Assembly: GCA_900547105.1 (NCBI GenBank) | Contig: URFL01000010.1 | Coordinates: forward strand, 24,789 to 88,788 | Origin: an uncultured Oscillospiraceae bacterium | Lineage (GTDB): Bacteria; Bacillota; Clostridia; Oscillospirales; Acutalibacteraceae | Direction: 5' to 3' | DNA length: 64,000 nucleotides | In this document: positions 25,040 through 34,023 of the stretch, piece after piece | Layout of the letters: each line of letters opens with the position of its first letter | How positions within the stretch are numbered: the first letter of the stretch is position 1 | Translations under genes and position numbers: made by a program | Notes under the pieces: model-generated | What the model was told of the DNA's origin: nothing | What the model saw: only the letters and a program-made list of their open reading frames with translations | The model's database searches: none

Positions 25040-26370
25040 AGCTTTTCATCCTTTCCGATTTGGTAAGGGGTCAGGTCGCCGAGCGCCCGTTCGGACAGCG
25101 CCGCATAGCGCAGGCGTTTGTCACGAATTTTTTCGGGCAGCGGCGGCAGAATACCGAAATTCGCCCCCATGGGCTGGAACTGGGTCACGGTGCCATCGCT
25201 GATATACGCGGTGAGCGCCCCCATCATGGTGGTGCGGGGCAGCACCAGCGGCGCTTCTCCCCGCCAGCGGCGCACCGCGTTTTGCCCCGCCAGAATGCCC
25301 GCCATCGCGGATTCCATATACCCCTCTACGCCGGTGATCTGACCGGCGAAAAAGAGAGCGGGACGCGCTTTCATCGCGTAATCCGCGCCCAGCAGACGCG
25401 GCGAGTCGATAAAGGTGTTGCGGTGCATCACGCCATAGCGTACAAAGGTGGCGTCATGCAGCGCGGGGATCATGCCGAACACCCGCTTTTGCTCCGGAAA
25501 GGTAAGGTTGGTTTGGAACCCCACCAGATTCAGCAGCGTGCCGGCGGCGTTTTCCCGCCGCAGCTGCAGCACCGCCCACGGGCGGTGTCCGGTGCGCGGA
25601 TCGCGCAGTCCCACTGGCTTCATCGGACCAAAGCGGATCGCATCCAGCCCGCGGCTTGCCAAAATTTCGATCGGCATACAGCCCTCGTACACCTTGCGGT
25701 CGCCGGGCGTATCAAATTCGTGCAGCTGCGCACGCTGCGCCGAAACCAGCGCCGCATGGAACGCTTCGTATTCCTCTTTGTTCATCGGGCAGTTGATGTA
25801 ATCGCCCGCGCCGCTTTCCTCGTGATCGTAACGGGATGCGCAAAAGAACCGCTCCGGATCCACGCTGTCCGCCTCCACGATCGGGGCGGCGGCATCGTAA
25901 AAGCTGAGCGCGCCGCCGCACACTTCGCGAATCGCGGATGCCAGCGGTTCGGCGGTCAGCGGCCCGGTCGCCACCACGGTAATGCCCTCATCGGGCAGGG
26001 TGTCCACCCGCCCGTGCTCCACCGTGATCAACGGGTGCTGTTCGATGCGCCGGGTCACCCCGGCAGCAAACGCCTCGCGATCCACCGCCAGCGCTCCGCC
26101 CGCCGGCACCGCGCAGCTGTCTGCCACCGGCACACACAGCGAGCCCATGCGGCGCATCTCTTCCTTCAGCAGACCGGCGGCGCTGTCGATCCGCCGCGCC
26201 TTCAGCGAATTGGAACACACCAGCTCTGCCAGCAGCGGCTCGTGATGCGCGGGGGTATAGTGGTCGGGCTTCATCTCCCGCAAAACAACGGGCACGCCCT
26301 GTTCGGCGATGGCGAAGGCGGCCTCGCAGCCCGCCAGCCCGCCGCCGAGTACGGTTATCGCTTGTTTCAT
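25036..26370 (-). CDS. trmFO: Folate-dependent tRNA (uracil-5-)-methyltransferase TrmFO
   Basis: 444 aa FAD protein that makes m5U54 in the T loop of tRNA with methylene-THF as carbon donor. N-terminal dinucleotide motif VLGGGLAGCEAA, then LVCSNSLKARRIDSAAGLLKEEMR with the conserved Cys, and the C-terminal FAGQITGVEGYMESAMAG. Overlaps topA by four bases (ATGA), continuing the conserved dprA-topA-trmFO order of Firmicutes. Confidence 0.97.
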   Translation of the reverse strand: MKQAITVLGGGLAGCEAAFAIAEQGVPVVLREMKPDHYTPAHHEPLLAELVCSNSLKARRIDSAAGLLKEEMRRMGSLCVPVADSCAVPAGGALAVDREAFAAGVTRRIEQHPLITVEHGRVDTLPDEGITVVATGPLTAEPLASAIREVCGGALSFYDAAAPIVEADSVDPERFFCASRYDHEESGAGDYINCPMNKEEYEAFHAALVSAQRAQLHEFDTPGDRKVYEGCMPIEILASRGLDAIRFGPMKPVGLRDPRTGHRPWAVLQLRRENAAGTLLNLVGFQTNLTFPEQKRVFGMIPALHDATFVRYGVMHRNTFIDSPRLLGADYAMKARPALFFAGQITGVEGYMESAMAGILAGQNAVRRWRGEAPLVLPRTTMMGALTAYISDGTVTQFQPMGANFGILPPLPEKIRDKRLRYAALSERALGDLTPYQIGKDEKL

Positions 26371-28469
26371 GCTTCGGTTTCCTTTTTCTTGGGAGCCGCC
26401 TCTTTTTCAAAGCCGCAGCCCTCGGTCAGGCAATACAGTCCGGCGTTGCGGCCTTTTTTCTTAAACAGGGTCTTGCCGCACTTGGGGCAGACCTCGCTCA
26501 CCGGTTCGCTCCATGTCACAAAATCGCAGTTCGGGTAGTTGGAGCAGCCATAGAACTTGCGGTTGTTTTTGGATTTTTTGCCGACGATATCGCCGCCGCA
26601 CTTGGGGCAGATGCCGCCGGTCTTTTCCACAATGCGCTTGGTGTTTTTGCATTCGGGATAGCCCGGGCAAGCCAAAAACTTGCCGTAGCGCCCGGATTTG
26701 ATCACCATTTTGCGCCCGCACAGCTCGCACACCTCGTCGCTTTCCACTTCCGGCACCTTGATGCGCTCGCCCGACAGATTGTCCTCCGCCTTTTGCAGCG
26801 TGGCGGCAAAGCCCTTGTAAAAATCGTCCAGAATGCTCACCCAATCGCGTTTGCCCGCCTCCACGCTATCCAGCTGGCGCTCCATGTTGGCGGTAAATTC
26901 AACATCCACGATCTCGGCAAAATTCTCTTTCATCAGCTGGGTGGTCACTTCGCCCAGCGCGGTGGGTTTGAGGGCTTTGCCCTCGCGCTCCACATATTCG
27001 CGGTTCAAAATGGTGCTGACGGTGGGCGCGAAAGTGGAGGGACGGCCAATGCCATTTTCCTCCAGCGCCTTGATCAGCGTCGCCTCGGTATAGCGGGCGG
27101 GCGGCTGGGTGAAGTGCTGGTTGCCCTTTAGATCGCGCAAGAACAGCAGATCGCCCTCCTCGAACGCGGGCAGCGCACCGCTGTCCTCTTCTTCTTCGTC
27201 CTTGCCCTCCACATACAGCACGGTGTAGCCGTCGAACCGCACGGTGTAGCCGGACGCTTTGAACACATAACCGTTGGCTCCGATATCCACCTGACAGGTA
27301 TCCTGCACACAGTTGGCCATCAGGCTGGCGATGAACCGTTCCCAAATCAGCTTATACAGCCGGTACTGGTCAGAGGTCAGCGACCCTTTGACCCGGTCGG
27401 GGGTCAGATCCGGCATCGAGGGACGGATCGCTTCGTGCGCATCCTGCGCGTTGCTGCGGGATTTGAAATAGCGCGGTTTTTCCGGCAGATACTGGTCACC
27501 GTAGCGTTCGCGGATGTAGTTGTTGCCCTCGCGGCGCGCATCCTCCGAGATACGCAGCGAGTCGGTACGCATATAGGTGATCAAACCGACCGCACCGATA
27601 CCCTCGACCTCCACGCCTTCGTACAGCTCCTGCGCCGTTTTCATGGTACGGCGCGCGGCAAAACCCAGCTTGCGGCTGGCTTCCTGCTGCATGGTAGAGG
27701 TGATAAAGGGCGGCGCAGGCGAGATCGACCGCTTGCCGCGTTTGACCTTGTCCACCCGGAACGACGCGTCTTTCAGCGCCGCCAGAATGGTATCGGTTTG
27801 CTCCTTGTCGGTGATTTTCAGCTTGCCGTTGCGGTCACCATACAGCTTGGCGGCGAATTTCTTGCCCTTTTCGGTCACCGAAAACAGCGCGTCGATGGTC
27901 CAGTATTCCTCGCTGACGAACGCGCGGATCTCTTCCTCGCGGTCCACCACAATGCGCACCGCTGCCGACTGCACACGACCGGCGGACAGCCCTTTGCGAA
28001 TCTTTTTCCACAGGAAGGGGCTGAGCTTATAACCCACAATGCGGTCGAGGATCCGGCGCGCCTGCTGGGCGTTGACCAGATCCATATCCAGCTGGCGGGG
28101 ATGCTCCATCCCCTGCTGCACGCCGCTTTTGGTGATCTCGTTGAAGGTGATGCGGTTGTTGTCCGCGGGATCCAGCTTGAGCAGCTGCATCAAATGCCAC
28201 GCGATGGCTTCTCCCTCGCGATCAGGGTCGGTTGCGAGAATCACGCCGTCGCTTTCGGCAGCCATCGCTTTCAGCTGCCGAATCAACGCCGATTTGCCGG
28301 GAATATCGGTATAGCGCGGCTTAAAATCGTGTTCAATATCCACGCCCAGCAGCGATTTGGGCAAATCGCGGATATGTCCCATCGACGCGGTCACCTCATA
28401 GCCGGAACCGAGATATTTCTGCACGGTTTTGGCTTTGGCGGGGGATTCCAAAATAACCAGCTTTGCCAT
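26367..28469 (-). CDS. topA: DNA topoisomerase I
   Basis: 700 aa type IA enzyme that relaxes negative supercoils. Toprim domain at the N-terminus (LVILESPAKAKTVQKYLG; ATDPDREGEAIAWHL), catalytic Tyr in GLITYMRTDSLRIS near residue 300, and three C-terminal four-Cys zinc modules (CELCGRKMVIKS..., CPKCGGDIVGKK..., CPKCGKTLFKKK...). I prefer the ATG at 28469 that gives MAKLVILES; the frame opens seven codons earlier with ATGAAGGATG. Forty-four bases after dprA. Confidence 0.96.
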   Translation of the reverse strand: MAKLVILESPAKAKTVQKYLGSGYEVTASMGHIRDLPKSLLGVDIEHDFKPRYTDIPGKSALIRQLKAMAAESDGVILATDPDREGEAIAWHLMQLLKLDPADNNRITFNEITKSGVQQGMEHPRQLDMDLVNAQQARRILDRIVGYKLSPFLWKKIRKGLSAGRVQSAAVRIVVDREEEIRAFVSEEYWTIDALFSVTEKGKKFAAKLYGDRNGKLKITDKEQTDTILAALKDASFRVDKVKRGKRSISPAPPFITSTMQQEASRKLGFAARRTMKTAQELYEGVEVEGIGAVGLITYMRTDSLRISEDARREGNNYIRERYGDQYLPEKPRYFKSRSNAQDAHEAIRPSMPDLTPDRVKGSLTSDQYRLYKLIWERFIASLMANCVQDTCQVDIGANGYVFKASGYTVRFDGYTVLYVEGKDEEEEDSGALPAFEEGDLLFLRDLKGNQHFTQPPARYTEATLIKALEENGIGRPSTFAPTVSTILNREYVEREGKALKPTALGEVTTQLMKENFAEIVDVEFTANMERQLDSVEAGKRDWVSILDDFYKGFAATLQKAEDNLSGERIKVPEVESDEVCELCGRKMVIKSGRYGKFLACPGYPECKNTKRIVEKTGGICPKCGGDIVGKKSKNNRKFYGCSNYPNCDFVTWSEPVSEVCPKCGKTLFKKKGRNAGLYCLTEGCGFEKEAAPKKKETEA

Positions 28470-28513
28470 ATGCTGTTCATCATCCTTCATCTATAATCTA
28501 AACGGGGGGCGAG

Positions 28514-29743
28514 TCACCGGCTATATTGCTGACCGGCGTGACAACGCGCTCCTCCTAAAATTTCCAATTCTGTCAGCACCGCCATCGCGCGGGCGGGGCT
28601 TAGCTCCGCTTTGGCAGCCAGCCAATCCACCGGGCGGGGCTGTTCCTGCAGCACTGCAAACATCCGGCGGCCGTTTTCCGACGCACCCTCCGGACAGGTA
28701 GTGCAGACCTCCGGCGAAGTGGCGGGCGGCGCTTCTTTATGCTTTTTGAACCGCGGTTCCCGCCGGGGCGGTTGCGCGGCATGGCGAGGCTGCGGCTGTC
28801 CCTGCGGCTGCGGCGGTTGCCACCGCGGCGCGGGCACCTTATCCGCCTCCTCCGGTTTCAGCAGATCGCCGAACCGGTCGCGATATTGATGCAAAATATC
28901 GGCGGGGCTTCCCACCAGATACGCACCCTTTTGAATCAACGCATGCGAGCCCGCATACGCGCCCAGTCCGGCGGGACCGGGCAGAGCCATTACATCGCGC
29001 CCCTGCTCCCGCGCGTGGGTCGCCGTTATTAGCGAACCGCTGGGAATGGGCGCTTCTACAATGCAGGTGGCTTGCGCCAACCCACTGATCAGTCGGTTGC
29101 GCGCCTGAAAGGTGTGGCGCTGCACCGTGGTGCCAGGCGGGTATTCGCTGATAAGTGCCCCGCCCTGCTGCAAAATCTGCTGCCGCAGCGGCGCGTTGGC
29201 GTCCGGATAGTTCACATCCAGCCCGCACGCCTGCACGGCGATCGTGACCCCACCGGCATCCAAGGCTCCCTGGTGGGCTGCCGCGTCAATTCCGACGGCA
29301 CCGCCGCTGACCACCGTCATACCGGCAGCCGCGACTCCGGCGGCAAGATACCACGCCATACGGCGTCCGTATTCAGTGGGCTTGCGGGTGCCGACCATCG
29401 CCAATGTCGGGCGTTCGTCCACCCGCGGGCATTCGCCCTTGCCGTACAGCACCAGCGGCAGCGCAAAAATTTCGCGCAGCGCATCGGGATACAGCGCGTC
29501 ATCGGGTGTCAGCACCCAGCCGTTATCCCGCAGCGCCGCTTTTAGAATCGCGGCGGCGGGCTCCAGCGATTTGCGGCCCAGGCGTTCCCGCTCGGCAGCA
29601 TGGAATCCCACATCGCGCAGGGCAGCATCGTCCGCTTCCCACACGCGGGCGGGCGAACCCATGACCCGCAGCAGCGGATCCGCTTTGGGGCTGCCGGCGC
29701 CCAGCGCCTGTTGCAGCCATATCCAGTAAAGCCGGTTGTCCAA
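28514..29743 (-). CDS. dprA: DNA processing protein DprA
   Basis: 409 aa. DprA protects incoming single-stranded DNA and loads RecA in natural transformation. SAM-like N-terminal region, Rossmann core with MVGTRKPTEYGRRMA, VSGGAVGIDAAAHQGAL, SEYPPGTT and FQARNRLISGLAQATCIVEA, then a Pro/Gln/Arg-rich linker (about 295-345) and a C-terminal winged-helix segment. The frame can open at GTG 29752, but TTG at 29743 has GGGGG eight bases upstream and is preferred. No other competence gene is in the window. Confidence 0.93.
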   Translation of the reverse strand: MDNRLYWIWLQQALGAGSPKADPLLRVMGSPARVWEADDAALRDVGFHAAERERLGRKSLEPAAAILKAALRDNGWVLTPDDALYPDALREIFALPLVLYGKGECPRVDERPTLAMVGTRKPTEYGRRMAWYLAAGVAAAGMTVVSGGAVGIDAAAHQGALDAGGVTIAVQACGLDVNYPDANAPLRQQILQQGGALISEYPPGTTVQRHTFQARNRLISGLAQATCIVEAPIPSGSLITATHAREQGRDVMALPGPAGLGAYAGSHALIQKGAYLVGSPADILHQYRDRFGDLLKPEEADKVPAPRWQPPQPQGQPQPRHAAQPPRREPRFKKHKEAPPATSPEVCTTCPEGASENGRRMFAVLQEQPRPVDWLAAKAELSPARAMAVLTELEILGGARCHAGQQYSR

Positions 29744-29773
29744 AGCGCTCACCCCCGCGTTTTTGTTGTTCGG

Positions 29774-30577
29774 TTACAGCAGCGCGTCGCCGCGCATCAT
29801 CTCCCACGCCACCAACGAAGCCGCCACCGATGCGTTCAGCGATTCGGCGCGCCCCGCCATACGGATGGTGATGCGCTGGCGGCAAGCCGCCTGTGTTTCC
29901 GGTGTTAAGCCGTTGCCCTCGTTGCCGATCACGGCGATGGAACCGGGAGCAAAGGTCACTTGTTGAATGGGCTGCGCGGCGGCATCCACCACACAGGCGA
30001 ACGCCGTCATTCCCCGCGCCTGCAGCGCGTCGATTGCGGTGGGCATCGCTCCCGCTTCGATCAACGGCAGCCGGAATACGCCGCCCATGCTGGCGCGCAG
30101 CACCTTGGGGTTGTACCGATCGCAGCAGCCGGACGACACGATCAGACCGCGCACGCCCAACGCCTCGGCGGTGCGGATCACCGCTCCCAAATTGGCGGGG
30201 TCCTGGATATTTTCCAGCGCCAAATACTTCCCATTCTTTTCTATTGTATCCAAACCGGCAGGCTTGTCAAGCCCCTTGGCAATGCAAAACAATCCCTGCG
30301 GCGAGGTGGTATCCCCCATATAGGCGGCGAGCTCGTCGGTGATTTCCACCGCGTGTGCCCCGGTCGCCAGCAGCGATTGCAGCGTGGCAGCATAGGTTTC
30401 GGCGGCGCGGCGGGTGACCAGCACCGTTTGGATCGGGATACCCGATGCGGCCGCATCGCCACACAGGCGGGCACCCTCCAGCGCGAACAGTCCGGTTTGC
30501 CGCCGGTACTTGGTTTCGCCCAGCAGACGACGGGTCTGCCGCACATACTGGTTGTCCCGGCTGGTGATGTTATCCAT
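29774..30577 (-). CDS. TrmH-family RNA 2'-O-methyltransferase (SpoU/SPOUT)
   Basis: 267 aa. N-terminal substrate-binding domain (TSRDNQYVRQTRRLL ... LFALEGARLC) and C-terminal SPOUT knot with motif 1 ENIQDPANLGAVIRTAEALG, motif 2 IAVIGNEGNGL and motif 3 AESLNASVAASL. Transfers methyl from SAM to a ribose 2'-OH in rRNA or tRNA; target not known. Downstream of rplT, as in many Firmicutes. ATG at 30577 has GGAGG five bases upstream. Confidence 0.92.
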   Translation of the reverse strand: MDNITSRDNQYVRQTRRLLGETKYRRQTGLFALEGARLCGDAAASGIPIQTVLVTRRAAETYAATLQSLLATGAHAVEITDELAAYMGDTTSPQGLFCIAKGLDKPAGLDTIEKNGKYLALENIQDPANLGAVIRTAEALGVRGLIVSSGCCDRYNPKVLRASMGGVFRLPLIEAGAMPTAIDALQARGMTAFACVVDAAAQPIQQVTFAPGSIAVIGNEGNGLTPETQAACRQRITIRMAGRAESLNASVAASLVAWEMMRGDALL

Positions 30578-30596
30578 GTTTCCTCCAACGAAGAAC

Positions 30597-30625
30597 ACCC
30601 GCAGGGGACATGCTCCTGCGGGTGC
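30597..30625 (-). terminator. Possible intrinsic terminator after rplT
   Basis: Minus strand: ACCCGCAGG pairs with CCTGCGGGT, followed by GTTCTTCGTT, which is U-rich but broken. It lies ten bases after the rplT stop, before the ribosome site of the methyltransferase gene. It may end most infC-rpmI-rplT transcripts and let a fraction read through. Confidence 0.5.
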
Positions 30626-30634
30626 GATACAGTC

Positions 30635-30991
30635 TTATTTCAGCGCCGCTTTGGCTTTTTCCGCCAGCGCAGCAAACGCCGCCGCGTCGGACACAGCCAG
30701 CTCAGCCAGCATTTTGCGGTTCAGGGTGATGCCCGCTTTTTTCAGGCCGTTCATAAAGGTAGAATAGTTCATACCGTTGATTTTCGCCGCAGCCGAAATA
30801 CGGGTGATCCACAGGCGGCGGAAATCTCTCTTGCGCTGTTTACGGCCGATGTACGCATACTGGCCGGATTTCATAACCGCTTCTTTCGCGGTCTTAAACA
30901 GCTTGGATTTTGCGCCAAAGTAGCCTTTCGCCAGTTTCAGCGTCTTTTTTCTTCTTTTACGAGTCATCATAGCGCCCTTAACACGAGCCAT
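30635..30991 (-). CDS. rplT: 50S ribosomal protein bL20
   Basis: 118 aa. Begins MARVKGAMMTRKRRKKTLK and contains LAKGYFGAKSKLFKTAKEAVMKSGQYAY and RLWITRISAAAKINGMNYS, all typical of bL20. An early 50S assembly protein, and in Bacillus the autogenous repressor of this operon. ATG at 30991 with GGAGG upstream. Third gene of infC-rpmI-rplT; 84 bases separate it from rpmI. Confidence 0.97.
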   Translation of the reverse strand: MARVKGAMMTRKRRKKTLKLAKGYFGAKSKLFKTAKEAVMKSGQYAYIGRKQRKRDFRRLWITRISAAAKINGMNYSTFMNGLKKAGITLNRKMLAELAVSDAAAFAALAEKAKAALK

Positions 30992-31075
30992 GATCAATTA
31001 CCTCCGTTTCAAGTCGTGGTACGGTTGCGACCCTTGCCGCGCGATGCGCCGGCGGCCGCTTGCCCGTCCGTTCAA

Positions 31076-31273
31076 TTATTTATAGGGGATCAGGCGCTTC
31101 ACCTGTGCCACGTTGGTCACATCGGCAATAGCGGTTTTGCGCAGGTTTCTTTTGCGTTTGGTGGTCTTCTTGTTCAGGATGTGCGATTTGTAGGCGTGCG
31201 CCCGCACGACCTTGCCCTTTTTAGTCAGCTTAAAGCGCTTTTTGGCGCCGCTGTGCGTTTTGATCTTCGGCAT
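31076..31273 (-). CDS. rpmI: 50S ribosomal protein bL35
   Basis: 65 aa, starting MPKIKTHSGAKKRFKLT and containing HAYKSHILNKKTTKRKRNLRK, the standard bL35 sequence. Very basic. ATG with AAGGAGG upstream, 27 bases downstream of infC. Confidence 0.97.
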   Translation of the reverse strand: MPKIKTHSGAKKRFKLTKKGKVVRAHAYKSHILNKKTTKRKRNLRKTAIADVTNVAQVKRLIPYK

Positions 31274-31300
31274 TTGTTGTTCCTCCTTAGAAAAATGACC

Positions 31301-31819
31301 TTATTTGGCGGTTTTCGGAGCCAGGAACATCAGCATTTGACGTCCTTCCATCTTGGCGGGTTTTTCCACCGCACCATGCTCCGCACACACTTCGGCAAAC
31401 CGTTTCATGGTGTCCAGCCCGATTTCGGGATGGCCCATTTCGCGACCGCGGAAGCGGATGGATACCTTGACTTTGTTGCCGGCCTGCAGAAATTTCGCCG
31501 CATGCTTCGCCTTGGTCTGGAAGTCAGCCACATCGATATTCAGCGACAGGCGAATCTCCTTGACCTCCATCACATGCTGGTTTTTGCGGGCTTCTTTTTC
31601 CTTTTTGGCCTGCTCGAACCGGTACTTGCCGTAGTCCATGATCTTGCACACCGGCGGTTTGGCCGCGGGCGAGATCTTGACCAGATCGAGGTCGCGCTCG
31701 TCGGCGATTTTCTGGGCGTCGCGCGCGGACATGATTCCTAACTGACCGCCCTTGTCGTCGATGACGCGGACTTCATCGTCCCGAATTTGTTCGTTGATCT
31801 GCAGCTCTTTGGTTGCGAT
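31301..31819 (-). CDS. infC: Translation initiation factor IF-3, probable AUC start
   Basis: 172 aa. N-domain ELQINEQIRDDEVRVIDDKGG, linker QAKKEKEARKN, C-domain EIRLSLNIDVADFQTKAKHAAKFLQAGNKVKVSIRFRGR split over family-conserved blocks. IF-3 checks the start codon and blocks subunit joining. There is no ATG or GTG at the expected place. An ATC codon at 31817-31819 lies nine bases after GGGGGTG and yields the normal N-terminus (ATKELQINEQ); IF-3 genes commonly use such rare starts for self-regulation. A TTG two codons earlier is only three bases from the ribosome site. Confidence 0.93.
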   Translation of the reverse strand: MATKELQINEQIRDDEVRVIDDKGGQLGIMSARDAQKIADERDLDLVKISPAAKPPVCKIMDYGKYRFEQAKKEKEARKNQHVMEVKEIRLSLNIDVADFQTKAKHAAKFLQAGNKVKVSIRFRGREMGHPEIGLDTMKRFAEVCAEHGAVEKPAKMEGRQMLMFLAPKTAK

Positions 31820-31981
31820 AGCCAAGCACCCCCAAATAGATTTTTGATGCAAAAAACACGGACAGAAACCTGCCCGTGTATCCAACGCTTTGCACTCCCC
31901 CGCGGGGAGATCGCTCGCTATTGACCTGCTAAGAACAAGATCCGCAGGTGAGAACAGGCAGTTCTGCTTCGTTTTGCTACC
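31820..31981 (-). promoter_or_regulatory. infC-rpmI-rplT leader RNA (L20-leader type)
   Basis: About 160 nt untranslated leader between the promoter and infC. Besides the terminator it can form several helices on the minus strand, e.g. CTCCCCGCGGGGGAG and pairings around GCAGGT/ACCTGC. In Bacillus, bL20 binds a comparable leader and favours the terminator. That bL20 acts here is inferred from position and architecture; I did not verify a match to the Rfam L20-leader model. Confidence 0.6.
31849..31880 (-). terminator. Attenuator terminator in the infC leader
   Basis: Minus strand: ACACGGGCAG pairs with CTGTCCGTGT around a GTTT-type loop, then six T. It lies between the promoter and infC, so transcripts must read through it to express infC-rpmI-rplT. 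This is the layout of the ribosomal protein L20/infC leader of Firmicutes. Confidence 0.8.
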
Positions 31982-31986
31982 GGAAT

Positions 31987-32015
31987 AGTATACCAGACCC
32001 CGACGCAGTTGTCAA
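31987..32015 (-). promoter_or_regulatory. Sigma-A promoter of infC-rpmI-rplT
   Basis: Minus strand: -35 TTGACA (32010-32015), 17-base spacer, -10 TATACT (31987-31992). Nearly perfect consensus, in the divergent gap with the thioredoxin reductase gene. Confidence 0.9.
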
Positions 32016-32109
32016 GAGGAGATTTTCAAGTTTTTATATTGTCCGCCGCGCGGTTTTTGGACGAGAAAAGCGCCATACTAAAGACTGACAGAAAAGAAAG
32101 GGGCGCTTT

Positions 32110-33039
32110 ATGGATACCGTATATGATATGGCGATCATCGGCGGCGGACCCGGCGGTTATGCGGCGGCGTTGTACGCCGCCCGCGCGGGGCTGCGCACGC
32201 TGGTGCTGGAACAACTCGCGGCGGGCGGGCAAATGGCGCTGACCGACCGCATCGACAATTACCCCGGTTTTGATACCGGCATTGACGGGGTTACGCTGGG
32301 CAAAAAGATGCAGCAAGGTGCACAACGGTTCGGCGCGATCACCCACATCGGCACGGTGCGCCGGGTGCAGCTAACCGAACCGGTCAAGCAAGTTCATCTG
32401 GACGGCGAAACTCTTTACGCCCGCGCGGTGGTAGCGGCAACCGGCGCCACTCCCCGTCCTTTGAACATCGAGGGCGAAGCCGCTCTGGTGGGGCGCGGTG
32501 TCCACTATTGCGCTACCTGTGACGCGTGGGCTTACAAAGGAAAAACGGTGGCTGTGGTCGGCGGCGGGAACGCGGCCGCGGCTGCCGCCGACCAACTCGC
32601 TGCGATGGCGAAAAAGGTGTACCTCATTCATCGGCGGGATCGGCTGCGTGCCACGCAGGTGTATCACCAGCCGCTGCAAAGCACAGACAATCTGGAGTTT
32701 TGCTGGAACAGCGCGGTGGTCGCACTGCAGCATACCGATCGGCTGACCGGGCTGGTGCTGGAAAACGCTCTCACCGGGGAGCGGCGCATCCTCGCCTGCG
32801 ATGGTGTGTTTGTAGAAATAGGACGGGCACCCGCCACCGTGCTGTTTCGGGATCAGCTGACGCTGGATGATGGCGGGTATATCGTCGCGGACGAATCCAC
32901 CAGAACCAACCTGCCCGGCGTGTTTGCTGTGGGTGATGTGCGCGCCAAAGCACTGCGGCAGGTGGTCACTGCTGTCGCCGACGGCGCGGTAGCGGCACAT
33001 TACGCCGAGCAATATCTATTGGAAAATCCGCGCGTTTAA
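32110..33039 (+). CDS. trxB: Thioredoxin reductase-like flavoprotein
   Basis: 309 aa. FAD motif IIGGGPGGYAAALYAARAG, substrate loop with redox pair CATC (HYCATCDAWAYKG near residue 137), NADP motif AVVGGGNAAAAAADQLA with HRRDRLRA, and C-terminal FAD segment GVFAVGDVRAK. Reduces thioredoxin or a related protein using NADPH. The residue after CATCD is Ala-Trp where most TrxB have Gly-Ala/Phe. No thioredoxin gene is adjacent. Only plus-strand gene in the first 49 kb; GGGG lies eight bases before the ATG. Confidence 0.9.
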   Translation: MDTVYDMAIIGGGPGGYAAALYAARAGLRTLVLEQLAAGGQMALTDRIDNYPGFDTGIDGVTLGKKMQQGAQRFGAITHIGTVRRVQLTEPVKQVHLDGETLYARAVVAATGATPRPLNIEGEAALVGRGVHYCATCDAWAYKGKTVAVVGGGNAAAAAADQLAAMAKKVYLIHRRDRLRATQVYHQPLQSTDNLEFCWNSAVVALQHTDRLTGLVLENALTGERRILACDGVFVEIGRAPATVLFRDQLTLDDGGYIVADESTRTNLPGVFAVGDVRAKALRQVVTAVADGAVAAHYAEQYLLENPRV

Positions 33040-33059
33040 TCGCTGTTATATATTGCGAT

Positions 33060-33091
33060 GCGCCCCGGCAGGAAAATCTCCGCCGGGGCGC
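33060..33091. terminator. Hairpin between convergent trxB and rluD-family gene
   Basis: A perfect 10-bp GC-rich stem (GCGCCCCGGC / GCCGGGGCGC) whose loop can extend the pairing (GGA/TCC). Neither strand has a proper T-run, so it may act as a weak bidirectional terminator or protect the 3' ends. Confidence 0.5.
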
Positions 33092-33108
33092 GCCAAAAGT
33101 TACGCTAT

Positions 33109-34023
33109 TTACGCGGGTGTGATGCGCCGCAAAAAGTCGGTGAAATAATCGGGCAGCGGCGAGGTGAAAGAAAGCTGTTCCCCGGTGATAGGGTGCACAA
33201 ACCCGATCTCGCGGGCGTGCAGGCACTGCCCCTCCGGCTCCGGCGCGCGGTGCCGCCCGCCGTAGACCGGGTCGCCCGCCACCGGATGTCCCAGATACGC
33301 CATATGCACCCGAATTTGGTGGGTGCGTCCGGTTTCCAGCCGCAGACGCAGGTGCGAATAGCCCGGATATTCCGCCAAGACCTCGTAATGAGTGCGGGCG
33401 GGGCGGGAATGTTCCGGCGTGACCGCCATGCGCTTGCGCTCGGTGGGGTGGCGACCGATCGGCGCATCCACCGTACCGGACGGCTGTTTCATATGTCCGC
33501 GCACCACCGCTTCGTACACGCGCGAAAAGCTGTGCGCCTTAATTTGTTCCGCCAAGCCCTGATGCGCCGCGTCGTTTTTGGCAACGATCAGCAAGCCGCT
33601 GGTATCCTTGTCGATGCGGTGCACAATGCCCGGTCGCAGCACACCGTTGATACCGGACAGGCTGTCGCCGCAATGCGCCATCAGCGCGTTCACCAGTGTG
33701 CCGGAGGTGTGCCCCGCCGCGGGATGCACCACCATCCCCCGCGGCTTGTTGACCACCAGCAAGTCGTTGTCCTCATACACAATATCCAGCGGAATATCCT
33801 CCGGCAGGATGTCGCAGGATACCGGATCGGGAATCCGCACCGTTACCACATCGCCCGCCTTGACTTTATAGTTTTTGGCGCGCGCCACGCCGCCGATGTC
33901 TACACATCCCAGCGTCAGCCAGCCCTGCGCCGCCGCGCGGGTCGCCTGCATTGCTTCGCTCAAATAGCGATCAAGCCGCTCCCCCGCCTGTTCCGGCAGA
34001 ACCATCCATGTTTCCTGTTTCAT
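33109..34023 (-). CDS. RluD-family 23S rRNA pseudouridine synthase
   Basis: 304 aa. N-terminal S4-type domain (RLDRYLSEAM ... QGWLTLGCVDIGG), then the catalytic domain with VVNKPRGMVVHPAAGH and the active-site Asp in VHRIDKDTSGLLIVAK; C-terminal LRLETGRTHQIRVHMAYLGHPVAGDP. Isomerises uridine in 23S rRNA; the exact position cannot be read from sequence. Located after lspA as in most Firmicutes; its start overlaps the lspA 3' end by about 50 bases. An ATG six codons in is an alternative start. Confidence 0.93.
   Translation of the reverse strand: MKQETWMVLPEQAGERLDRYLSEAMQATRAAAQGWLTLGCVDIGGVARAKNYKVKAGDVVTVRIPDPVSCDILPEDIPLDIVYEDNDLLVVNKPRGMVVHPAAGHTSGTLVNALMAHCGDSLSGINGVLRPGIVHRIDKDTSGLLIVAKNDAAHQGLAEQIKAHSFSRVYEAVVRGHMKQPSGTVDAPIGRHPTERKRMAVTPEHSRPARTHYEVLAEYPGYSHLRLRLETGRTHQIRVHMAYLGHPVAGDPVYGGRHRAPEPEGQCLHAREIGFVHPITGEQLSFTSPLPDYFTDFLRRITPA

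Noticed and set aside
32040..32100. Sigma-A promoter for trxB
   Set aside because: CATACT is present at about 32082, but no -35 hexamer lies at an acceptable distance (TTGGAC is only 11 bases away), so I did not annotate it.
33040..33108. Small RNA gene between trxB and the rluD-family gene
   Set aside because: The stable hairpin there is most simply a bidirectional transcription stop between convergent genes; no promoter is seen.
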